Of a stretch of 63,192 nt of DNA, positions 7,502-14,767 are shown one piece after another. Both the position numbers and the translations under genes were made by a program. The notes under the pieces are model-generated. The model searched no databases and had not been told where the DNA came from. It saw only the letters and a list, made by a program, of their open reading frames with translations. Origin of the DNA: UBA3700 sp002372775 (GTDB lineage: Bacteria; Bacillota; Clostridia; Christensenellales; UBA3700); the NCBI GenBank assembly GCA_946615965.1, contig CAMOIC010000003.1, positions 1 through 63,192 of the forward strand, read 5' to 3'. Position 1 is the stretch's first letter; each line of letters begins with the position of its first letter.

Positions 7502-8254
7502 TTACTTATTGTAAGGGTCTATATCTTTTTTACTTTTTATAATCTCTACTCCACTAACTTTTAGCATATCGTAGAAAATATCCATACAAATAATTTCACT
7601 ATTATAATGACCAACTTCTATTAAAGCCACATTATAATATTTCATCTTAATTGCTAGAGATATTTTATTTTCACCGCCAATAACAACATCGACGTTCTTA
7701 TTTTTTATCTCTTCAATTAATTCATCATCTCTGGCACCTGCTCCACAAGATACACAAACTGTTTTAATTGTCTTATTTAAATCGCCTACAGTTCTTATAT
7801 GATTATCATTTAAAAGCTTAGCTATCTCTTCGCTCTTTTCTTTAAGTGTGCCCTCTCTTTCAAATTCACCTAATCTATGGCATGTATTATAGCCGCCTAG
7901 AACGTTAATTTTTAGAAGTTCGCATAATTTATCGTTTATACCACCAATTGTTGAATCTAGGTTAGTATGAGCGCTATATAAGATAATCTTGTTCTTCTTT
8001 GCTTTGTCTACTATATCTTGAGTAAATTGATCTACAATCTCTTCACCAAATACAGCAGGATGATGAGAAACTATCATTTCGCAATTATTATCAATTGCTT
8101 CATCTAAAACATCCATTGAAACGTTTTCGCAAACAAGAACCTTATTAACATCTTGGCTTTTACTTCCACAACAAAGTCCTGGAGTATCAAACTCTTCAGC
8201 AAGATATAAAGGTGCTATATTTTCAATTAGTTCAATTAATGATTTAGCCTTCAT
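7502..8254 (-). CDS. Nif3-like dinuclear metal-centre protein
   Basis: A 250-residue protein of the Nif3/YqfO/YbgI family. Conserved features are the N-terminal EFDTPGLCCGS block (about 21-31), the metal-site motif SHHPAVF (about 63-69) and a later SAHTNLDS block (about 94-101), both carrying metal-binding His residues, and the C-terminal EVGHYNSE motif with another His and Glu. Known members form hexameric rings with two metal ions per subunit; the substrate is uncertain, and GTP cyclohydrolase-like claims are not well established. The start overlaps the end of trmK by 11 bases, the standard neighbourhood in Gram-positive genomes. Confidence 0.9.
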   Translation of the reverse strand: MKAKSLIELIENIAPLYLAEEFDTPGLCCGSKSQDVNKVLVCENVSMDVLDEAIDNNCEMIVSHHPAVFGEEIVDQFTQDIVDKAKKNKIILYSAHTNLDSTIGGINDKLCELLKINVLGGYNTCHRLGEFEREGTLKEKSEEIAKLLNDNHIRTVGDLNKTIKTVCVSCGAGARDDELIEEIKNKNVDVVIGGENKISLAIKMKYYNVALIEVGHYNSEIICMDIFYDMLKVSGVEIIKSKKDIDPYNK

Positions 8255-8894
8255 TTCTTTCCTTATTTATTATTTGCAAATATTTCTCATATTTGTCTTT
8301 ATTCTCACCTGTAATGCCTTTTTCCAACAATTTTGTGTATTTATCTAAAAGATAATCAAGGTACATTACGTAGATTGAATTGCTTTTATTATCCTTTCCA
8401 AGAAGTATTTCTTTTTCAGATAATTCATCTTTTTTATTTGCTATGGCAACTATAATGCTATAGAAATGTTTATCTTCTTTTACAACATAATCTTTCTCTA
8501 TAAAGAAATCATTTGCTGATAAGAATTCTCTTACGATGTCAACTTCTGTATGAGGACATAAAACTAATTTTTCAATTCCACTAGGTCTATTAGATAGAAT
8601 CTTTATAATTTCACGGCCACCCATTCCAGCAATAACAACGGTATCTGCTTCATTGTCTTTTATAACATTTAGGCCATCGCCACATCTAAATTCTACATTC
8701 TTTAAATCTTCTTTTTCAGCAAGTGCTCTTGCTTTATCTAGTGATTTATCACTAATATCACAAGCAATAGCTCTTTGGACTCTACCCTCTGTTAATGCAG
8801 CCCATGTCACTTTACCATGATCACAGCCAACATCAACTAGAGTTTGTCCATGAATTTCATTTATTAAAGAACGTAATCTAGAATCAATATTCAT
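8244..8894 (-). CDS. trmK: tRNA (adenine(22)-N1)-methyltransferase
   Basis: A 216-residue SAM-dependent methyltransferase that makes m1A22 in tRNA (B. subtilis YqfN family). The SAM-binding motif is VDVGCDHGK (about 20-28); downstream are ACDISDKSLDKA and the VIAGMGG strand (motif IV region), then a charged helical C-terminal domain. Length is typical. It overlaps rpoD by 11 bases upstream and the Nif3-like gene by 11 bases downstream, so it is probably translationally coupled within the dnaG–rpoD operon. Confidence 0.9.
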   Translation of the reverse strand: MNIDSRLRSLINEIHGQTLVDVGCDHGKVTWAALTEGRVQRAIACDISDKSLDKARALAEKEDLKNVEFRCGDGLNVIKDNEADTVVIAGMGGREIIKILSNRPSGIEKLVLCPHTEVDIVREFLSANDFFIEKDYVVKEDKHFYSIIVAIANKKDELSEKEILLGKDNKSNSIYVMYLDYLLDKYTKLLEKGITGENKDKYEKYLQIINKERNEG

Positions 8895-10062
8895 CAGAAT
8901 CAGTATCTAAGAAATCTTTTAACTTTCTAGCTCTTGATGGATGACGTAACTTACGTAAAGCCTTAGCTTCAATTTGTCTAATTCTTTCACGAGTTACGTT
9001 GAATTCTTTACCTACTTCTTCAAGAGTCTTTGGCTTACCATCATCAAGACCATATCTTCTTCTGATAACTTCGTTTTCTCTTGGTGTTAATGTATCAAGT
9101 ACTTCTTTTAACTTGTCATTTAACATATTAGCTTCTGCTTGAGATGATGGAGATGGAGTATCATTATCTTCGATAAAATCTACAAGACGGCTATCTTCTT
9201 CTTCACCGATTGGCTTTTCAAGAGATACTGGATCTTGAGAGATTTGTTGAATCTCATTAATCTTGTCTACGCTAACGCCCATCTTGTCCGCGATTTCTGC
9301 TGGCGTTGGTTCTCTACCAAGTTCTTGTAAAAGTTGTCTTGATACCCTACCAGTCTTATTGATTGTTTCTACCATGTGAACTGGAATTCTGATTGTTCTT
9401 GCTTGGTCGGCAATAGCTCTTGTAATAGATTGCTTAATCCACCAAGTAGCATATGTTGAGAACTTGAATCCCTTTGTGTGATCGAATTTTTCTACTGCCT
9501 TCATTAAGCCCATGTTACCTTCTTGAATTAAATCAAGGAATTGCATACCACGGCCTACATATTTCTTAGCAATTGAAACTACAAGTCTTAAGTTAGCTTC
9601 AATTAATCTGTTTCTTGCATTAGAACCAATTTCATATTCTTTCTTAAGAATTTCTTTTTCAGCAACTGTTAAATTTTCTGAATGATCAAGTCTTTCTTTT
9701 GCCTTAAGACCTGTGTCCATCTTAATAGCTAAAACTGTTTCTTCATCAGATGATAAAAGAGGAACTTGTCCAATTTCTTTTAGGTACATCTTAACTGAGT
9801 CATCAGCGGCGCCTTCGATGTTAGCAACACCAAGCTTTTCTGCTTGAATATCATCAGCTTCTTTTTGGTTTTCAACTACTGTAACATCTAACTTCTTTAA
9901 TCCATCGTAGATGATTTCAAAATCATCCATATCAAGACCATACTTTTCAAGTTGAGATGTAATTGCTGTAGATGTTAATAATCCATCTTCAGCTTCCCCT
10001 TTTAACTTTGTAACGAGTTCTTTGATTTTTTCGTTCTTTTCTTCTAGAGTTAATTCTACCAT
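8884..10062 (-). CDS. rpoD: Primary sigma factor (sigma-70/SigA)
   Basis: A 392-residue housekeeping sigma factor. Region 1.1-like N-terminus (to about 75), region 1.2 near 86-118 (DDSVKMYLKEIGQVPLL), region 2 with FSTYATWWIKQ (201-211), region 3, and region 4.2 with VTRERIRQIEAKALRKLR near the C-terminus. Length matches the short SigA of Bacillota. GGAGG precedes the ATG. It is 12 bases downstream of dnaG and overlaps trmK, the classical macromolecular-synthesis order. Its -10/-35 recognition (TATAAT/TTGACA) agrees with promoters seen in the window. Confidence 0.97.
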   Translation of the reverse strand: MVELTLEEKNEKIKELVTKLKGEAEDGLLTSTAITSQLEKYGLDMDDFEIIYDGLKKLDVTVVENQKEADDIQAEKLGVANIEGAADDSVKMYLKEIGQVPLLSSDEETVLAIKMDTGLKAKERLDHSENLTVAEKEILKKEYEIGSNARNRLIEANLRLVVSIAKKYVGRGMQFLDLIQEGNMGLMKAVEKFDHTKGFKFSTYATWWIKQSITRAIADQARTIRIPVHMVETINKTGRVSRQLLQELGREPTPAEIADKMGVSVDKINEIQQISQDPVSLEKPIGEEEDSRLVDFIEDNDTPSPSSQAEANMLNDKLKEVLDTLTPRENEVIRRRYGLDDGKPKTLEEVGKEFNVTRERIRQIEAKALRKLRHPSRARKLKDFLDTDSDEY

Positions 10063-10074
10063 ATATCCTCCATA

Positions 10075-11841
10075 TTATTTTGACACTTCACGAATGGTTC
10101 TTTGCAATTGAGATAATTGAGTTAATAACAATAATTTAGTTTCTTCATCCTTCTCATTATCTAGATCAACTGCTAGTTCCTTTCTCTTTTGTTCTAATCC
10201 TTCTTTTAGAACTCTTTTACGGCAATCGACAAACATTTTTTGTGCCGCTTCTATGCTTTGAACGTTTTCTCCAATTGCTAGAATCTTTTCAACTTCACTA
10301 TTCTCATCTTTTAATGCTTTTAAGTCCTCAATAGTCAATTCATCCTGACGTGACCTAAAGATGGAGTAAAGTTCTTGAGTTTCCTCTGTTCTACAACAAT
10401 CGAAGTATTCATCCTTAACATGTACACCTTCAATACCACCAAATGCAGCATAAAGAATATATCTTAAAGCTCTTGTATAAGCATCTGTTGGCTTTTCATT
10501 TGCATGGACAACAATCTTTACAGGCATACCTTCTTTAGCCTTTTCAAATTGTTCATTTAATGTTTGAGTGTTAATACCACTCATAGATTCAATCTTTGCA
10601 ATAAATGGTTCTGCTTGTACCCTACTTGGGATAGCACTAATTGCATTAATTGCTTCAGCTGCAAATTGTCCTCTATCTTCTACAGATTTTAGATTATATT
10701 TCTTAGCAACATTTTGAATCTTATATTCATACATTGGGATGGCACTCTTAATCTTTTTCATCATGCCATCATATCCATGTTTCTTTATATATTCGTCTGG
10801 GTCAGCATTATCTTCAAGAACAACTACATAAACATCTAATCCTTCTTGTTTTAAGATATCTACACCTCTTATCATGCCGTTTTGACCAGCCTCATCACCA
10901 TCATACATATAGTAAACTTTTGTAGATGTACCAAGTAGAGATTTAATTAATCTAGCTTGTTCTGATGTTAATGCTGTACCACAAGAAGCAACTGCATTAT
11001 GAATACCTGCTTGGTATAAAGAAATAACATCCATATATCCTTCTACTAAGATAATATCTTTAACTCTTGGATTAATTCCTTTTACTATGTTGGCTGCAAA
11101 TAATTCATTTGTCTTATGATAAATATCTGATTCCATTGAGTTGTAATATTTTTTAACAGTATGATCTACGTTTAATACAACTCTTCCACCAAAAGCAATA
11201 ACATGGCCTAGTTTATCTACGATAGGTGTTATAAATCTTTCACTTTGTGGATCATAGAATTCGCCTTTACTTCCTTTAAAAGCAACTCTTGCATCAGACA
11301 TTTCTTCGTATGTATAACCTTTAGATTTTAAGAACTTAACCAAATCGGTAGAATCTACAGCATAACCAAGCCCGAACTTCTTAATTGTTTCTATAGATAA
11401 ACCTCTGCCGGCAAGGTATTCTCTAGCCTTTTCACCTTTTGGTGACATTAGATTTGTATAATAATGATTTGCTGCATCTTTCATTAATTCATACAATCTA
11501 TCTTTTTTCTTCTTTAAGGCAGCCAAAGATTCCATATCTCCCTTTTTGAAAGTTGGAACTTCCATGCCATATCTTTGAGCAAGGATTTCAACAGCACCTT
11601 TAAAGTCTGTTCTTTCCATTTCTTCTACAAGTTTTATTGAATCACCTGCTGCATGACATCCAAAGCAATAATATGAGTTTGTATTCTCATATAAACAGAA
11701 CGATGGAGTCTTTTCTACGTGAAGTGGACAGCACGCCATAATACGCGCACCCCTTCTTACAAGCTGCGTGTATTTACTTGCCACATCTACTATCGTTGCT
11801 TTTCTCTTTAATTCTTCAATAAATTGCGAATACTCGTCCAT
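10075..11841 (-). CDS. dnaG: DNA primase
   Basis: A 588-residue primase making RNA primers for replication. The N-terminal CHC2 zinc site is C38, H41, C59, C62. The TOPRIM catalytic core includes EGYMD (267-271) and DGDEAG (314-319), with acidic metal-binding residues. The C-terminal 150 residues form the helicase-interaction region. Size is normal. An AAGGGG box lies before the ATG. It heads the dnaG–rpoD–trmK operon, divergent from dgt, with 162 bases between the two start codons. Confidence 0.96.
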   Translation of the reverse strand: MDEYSQFIEELKRKATIVDVASKYTQLVRRGARIMACCPLHVEKTPSFCLYENTNSYYCFGCHAAGDSIKLVEEMERTDFKGAVEILAQRYGMEVPTFKKGDMESLAALKKKKDRLYELMKDAANHYYTNLMSPKGEKAREYLAGRGLSIETIKKFGLGYAVDSTDLVKFLKSKGYTYEEMSDARVAFKGSKGEFYDPQSERFITPIVDKLGHVIAFGGRVVLNVDHTVKKYYNSMESDIYHKTNELFAANIVKGINPRVKDIILVEGYMDVISLYQAGIHNAVASCGTALTSEQARLIKSLLGTSTKVYYMYDGDEAGQNGMIRGVDILKQEGLDVYVVVLEDNADPDEYIKKHGYDGMMKKIKSAIPMYEYKIQNVAKKYNLKSVEDRGQFAAEAINAISAIPSRVQAEPFIAKIESMSGINTQTLNEQFEKAKEGMPVKIVVHANEKPTDAYTRALRYILYAAFGGIEGVHVKDEYFDCCRTEETQELYSIFRSRQDELTIEDLKALKDENSEVEKILAIGENVQSIEAAQKMFVDCRKRVLKEGLEQKRKELAVDLDNEKDEETKLLLLTQLSQLQRTIREVSK

Positions 11842-11968
11842 TTTTTACCCCTTGCACAAATATATACGCAATATAACCCTTTAATTCCTAAAATATTTTT
11901 AAAAATTATTTTTTTCTATTTTATAGCCTTCAAATGTCCCAAAAATAAGACTAGACCTATTAACAGCA

Positions 11969-11997
11969 TTGACACCTATAAATTATATTTATACAAT
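11969..11997 (+). promoter_or_regulatory. Promoter of dgt, predicted leaderless
   Basis: A perfect TTGACA (11969-11974), a 17-base spacer and TACAAT (11992-11997). Only six bases separate the -10 box from the dgt ATG (12004), so transcription should begin at or next to the start codon. Confidence 0.65.
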
Positions 11998-12003
11998 TGA
12001 GGT

Positions 12004-13020
12004 ATGAAAAATTATAAAGAATTTATTTACGAACAAGAAAAAAGAACTTTTAGCGAGTTTGCTCAATTATCTTCTGCATCTAAAGGAAGATTACACCCTA
12101 TCGATGAATGCATGGTACGTGGAGAATACCAAAGAGATAGAGATAAGATAATTCACAGTAAAGCCTTCCGTAGATTAAAGCATAAGACACAAGTTTTTTT
12201 ATCCCCAGAGGGAGATCACTATAGAACAAGACTTACTCACACTCTTGAGGTTGCTCAAATCGGTAGAACCATAGCAAGAGCTTTAAGACTAAACGAAGAT
12301 TTAGTTGAAGCTGCTGCTCTTGGCCACGATTTAGGTCATACTCCATTTGGCCATGCAGGAGAACAAGTTCTAAACGAGAAATTAAAAGATGAAGGCGGCT
12401 TTAACCATGCTCAACAAAGCTTAAGAGTTGTAGATATTCTTGAAAATGATGGCAGTGGATTAAATCTTACATATGAAACAAGACATGCTATTGTTGTTCA
12501 TAATCAAAAATATACAGATACACCAGAAACTCTAGAGAGCGAAATTGTTAAATACGCAGATAGATTTGCATACATTAACCACGACATCGAAGATGCCATT
12601 ACAGGTAAGATTCTAACAGAAGATGATTTACCAAAAGATTGCTGCGAAGTTCTTGGTCATTCCAAATCAGAAAGAATTAATAATTTAATTCTTGATATGC
12701 TTGAAACTAGTGACGGAAAACCATATATCAAGCAATCCGATGAATTCCTAGAGGCAACAACAAAACTTCATGAATTTATGTTTGCGAATGTATATTTAAA
12801 CAAGAAAGCTAAGCCTCAAGAACAAAAAGCAAAAGATATGTTCTCTCATCTATTCGATCACTATATGAGACATATTGATGAGCTTCCAGAATTTAATAGA
12901 TCACTTCTTGGAACTTATTCAGAAAAAAGAATTGTTGCGGACTATTTATCTTCATTTACAGATCAGTATTGTGTTCGAAAATTTAAAGATATATATGTTC
13001 CAACATGTTGGTCAGATTAA
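12004..13020 (+). CDS. dgt: dGTP triphosphohydrolase-like protein (HD domain)
   Basis: A 338-residue HD-domain dNTP triphosphohydrolase homologue. The family opening (RGEYQRDRDKIIHSKAFRRLKHKTQVF) is intact near residues 39-65; the metal site follows in RLTHTLEV (first His) and LGHDLGHTPFGHAG (the His-Asp pair and second His). A Tyr-Ala-Asp-Arg motif (184-187) carries the last metal-binding Asp. These enzymes hydrolyse dGTP or other dNTPs to nucleoside and triphosphate; short bacterial types may act on several dNTPs. The start fits the family N-terminus and has no leader or usable Shine–Dalgarno. It is divergent from dnaG and is followed by a terminator. Confidence 0.9.
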   Translation: MKNYKEFIYEQEKRTFSEFAQLSSASKGRLHPIDECMVRGEYQRDRDKIIHSKAFRRLKHKTQVFLSPEGDHYRTRLTHTLEVAQIGRTIARALRLNEDLVEAAALGHDLGHTPFGHAGEQVLNEKLKDEGGFNHAQQSLRVVDILENDGSGLNLTYETRHAIVVHNQKYTDTPETLESEIVKYADRFAYINHDIEDAITGKILTEDDLPKDCCEVLGHSKSERINNLILDMLETSDGKPYIKQSDEFLEATTKLHEFMFANVYLNKKAKPQEQKAKDMFSHLFDHYMRHIDELPEFNRSLLGTYSEKRIVADYLSSFTDQYCVRKFKDIYVPTCWSD

Positions 13021-13027
13021 AAAAATT

Positions 13028-13067
13028 GGGGCTGTTAAGAAACAAATAATCTTAGCAGCCCCTTTTT
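13028..13067 (+). terminator. Bidirectional terminator between dgt and an opposing gene
   Basis: A 13-bp stem (13028-13040 with 13050-13062, one G-U pair), 9-base loop and five T on the plus strand. On the minus strand the same hairpin is followed by a T-rich run, so it can also end the convergent gene that stops at 13075. Confidence 0.9.
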
Positions 13068-13074
13068 GTTTCTA

Positions 13075-13788
13075 TTAAATTAATGCATACGTTGCTAGGA
13101 TTTTCTCTATAGCTGCTATATATGAAACAGCTGGCTTATATTGTGCCATAACGGATTTCAATCCTGTCCATACAACTTTTATCATCTTTGTTCTATTTAA
13201 TTCAAATGAATATAAGAATCCTTCAAGCATTAAAAGATAATCATCTCTAAGTTCATCTTTTAAGTTGTTATCATTTGTTACAAGTTCTGTTAAAGCAAGA
13301 ATATATTGTGTTGCTTGAGTCTTAGCTGCATGAGCAGGAGCTTGTGCAACATCACTTAAGTGAATATCCTTTGTTTCCTCTTCTCTAACGATTCCGTTGA
13401 AAGCCATAATATATGGTAGAATGATATCTTGAGTAAACATCTTATAACTTGCTTCAAAATTCTTTGAAGGATAATAAATCTTGATAAACTTTGTTAAATC
13501 GATATCTTTTCTATCAAATTTGTATAAAAGTTCAGTAACAAAAGCTACGATTTCTTTTTGTTGAGCAGGTAAAGTAAACTTAGATGTTGATGTTGCCCTA
13601 TCCATAACTTGATCAAACGAAAAATCTTGAGAACACTTGATTAAGTAGTTAGTTAAAACAGGAATAGATGCAATTGTTTTTAATATACTTGAAATGCAAT
13701 TGCTAGACATGATGAACTTTGAATTCATCATTGTTTTTCCTCTTTCACTAATCAAAGAATATGCTTGGGTAACGTTCTTACTTGGCAT
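13075..13788 (-). CDS. Hypothetical helical protein
   Basis: A 237-residue, largely helical, soluble protein with no recognised family. Features include an N-terminal segment rich in Ser/Lys/Met, several amphipathic helices (for example around ILALTELVTNDNN, about 165-177), and no signal peptide or membrane helix. The start is supported by GAGGTGAG at a good distance before the ATG and by a promoter upstream. It is monocistronic, convergent with dgt and divergent from the HPr-like gene. I see no motif that suggests a function. Confidence 0.65.
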   Translation of the reverse strand: MPSKNVTQAYSLISERGKTMMNSKFIMSSNCISSILKTIASIPVLTNYLIKCSQDFSFDQVMDRATSTSKFTLPAQQKEIVAFVTELLYKFDRKDIDLTKFIKIYYPSKNFEASYKMFTQDIILPYIMAFNGIVREEETKDIHLSDVAQAPAHAAKTQATQYILALTELVTNDNNLKDELRDDYLLMLEGFLYSFELNRTKMIKVVWTGLKSVMAQYKPAVSYIAAIEKILATYALI

Positions 13789-13807
13789 CTACTCACCTCA
13801 AGTATTT

Positions 13808-13836
13808 ATTTTATCGAAAGAATGTTTAAATTGCAA
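13808..13836 (-). promoter_or_regulatory. Predicted promoter of the 237-residue hypothetical gene
   Basis: On the minus strand TTGCAA (13831-13836), 17 bases, then TAAAAT (13808-13813), about 20 bases before the ATG at 13788. Confidence 0.5.
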
Positions 13837-13866
13837 CAATTAATAAAATATACAATATTTTGCTCG

Positions 13867-13895
13867 TTGCTTTTAATTTTTCGTTAATATATAAT
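13867..13895 (+). promoter_or_regulatory. Predicted promoter of the HPr-like gene
   Basis: TTGCTT (13867-13872), 17 bases, then a perfect TATAAT (13890-13895), leaving a 5' leader of about 25 bases with AAGGAG before the ATG at 13928. Confidence 0.65.
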
Positions 13896-13927
13896 AATTT
13901 ATATGCGAGATAAGGAGTTTCTAAAAC

Positions 13928-14158
13928 ATGAAGTCAATCATTATATTATTAAACACAACAGATAGCGTTAAAAATTTCGTTGGAACTATTTCAAAGTATG
14001 ATTATGAAATGGATTTAAGAAGCGGAAGATATGTAGTAGATGCAAAGTCTTTACTAGGTATTTTCTCATTAGATTTAAACAAGCCTGTAGTTCTTGAAAT
14101 CTATGCTAACGATTGCGATGAATTAATTAACGAAATTAAGCCATTTATTGTTAAATAG
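13928..14158 (+). CDS. HPr-like protein lacking the active-site histidine
   Basis: A 76-residue protein with the HPr fold signature in its C-terminal half: the segment K40-S41-L-L-G-I-F-S-L corresponds to K45-Ser46-I-M-G-V in classical HPr, followed by a helix that fits the last one. The region of the catalytic His15 (normally Gly-Leu-His-Ala-Arg) reads NTTDSVKNF, so no phosphoryl transfer by the PTS is possible. B. subtilis Crh also lacks His15 and is phosphorylated on Ser46 by HprK; this protein could likewise be an HprK target. It is followed two bases later by DUF4364. Regulatory role is an inference; a non-phosphorylated scaffold is an alternative. Confidence 0.7.
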   Translation: MKSIIILLNTTDSVKNFVGTISKYDYEMDLRSGRYVVDAKSLLGIFSLDLNKPVVLEIYANDCDELINEIKPFIVK

Positions 14159-14160
14159 TA

Positions 14161-14682
14161 ATGCCTTTAGATCCAAAAGTTGAAAAATTAATAATACTCT
14201 ACATCTTTGACCAGATGGAGTTCCCTATGAAGGAGCAAGTTATAAACGATTTAGTCGTTGAAAATAACTGGCTTCCCGTTTTTAATTTTAGAGAAGCTTT
14301 TAGTGATCTTATCAAAACTGGTCAATTAGTTAATGTTGCAAAGAAGAATGCAGAGCCTCAATATGCAATCACAATCACAAGCAAAGAAGGTTTATCTAAT
14401 TTCTACACAGAAATCCCTATTACAATAAGAGAAGAGATTTCAGCAAACATTAAAAAGAACAGAATCAATTATAGAAAGAAACAAGAATATATTGCAGATT
14501 ACTCTAAAAACGCTGATGGTACATACACAGTATCTTTAAAGATTGAAAGTTCTGCATATACCCTATTAGATTTAAAGATCGTTGTTCAAACAAAACAAAA
14601 AGCAAAATGGATTTACAACAACTGGTCTGAAAAAGCCGCAACTATATACGAAGGCATTTATGAAAATCTAATTGATGTATAA
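14161..14682 (+). CDS. DUF4364 family protein
   Basis: A 173-residue protein matching DUF4364: an N-terminal winged-helix-like segment (LIILYIFDQMEFPMKEQVINDL, from residue 10) and a C-terminal beta-rich half with a Lys-Trp-x-x-x-Trp segment. The family is of unknown function, with a DNA-binding or regulatory role suggested by its winged-helix resemblance. The start codon is two bases after the stop of the HPr-like gene and has no strong ribosome-binding site, so coupling to the preceding gene is likely. A strong terminator follows. Confidence 0.8.
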   Translation: MPLDPKVEKLIILYIFDQMEFPMKEQVINDLVVENNWLPVFNFREAFSDLIKTGQLVNVAKKNAEPQYAITITSKEGLSNFYTEIPITIREEISANIKKNRINYRKKQEYIADYSKNADGTYTVSLKIESSAYTLLDLKIVVQTKQKAKWIYNNWSEKAATIYEGIYENLIDV

Positions 14683-14703
14683 ATACAAAATAACATTGAA
14701 AAC

Positions 14704-14739
14704 AAATACGACGATGCATTTAAACATCGTCGTATTTTT
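14704..14739 (+). terminator. Terminator of the HPr-like–DUF4364 operon
   Basis: A perfect 13-bp stem (14704-14716 with 14725-14737) with an 8-base loop; the T run at the end of the stem (14735-14739) follows on the plus strand. The A-rich left edge makes it usable from the minus strand too, where the 792-residue gene ends. Confidence 0.88.
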
Positions 14740-14767
14740 ACTCGAATCTATTATTAACAAATGTTAT

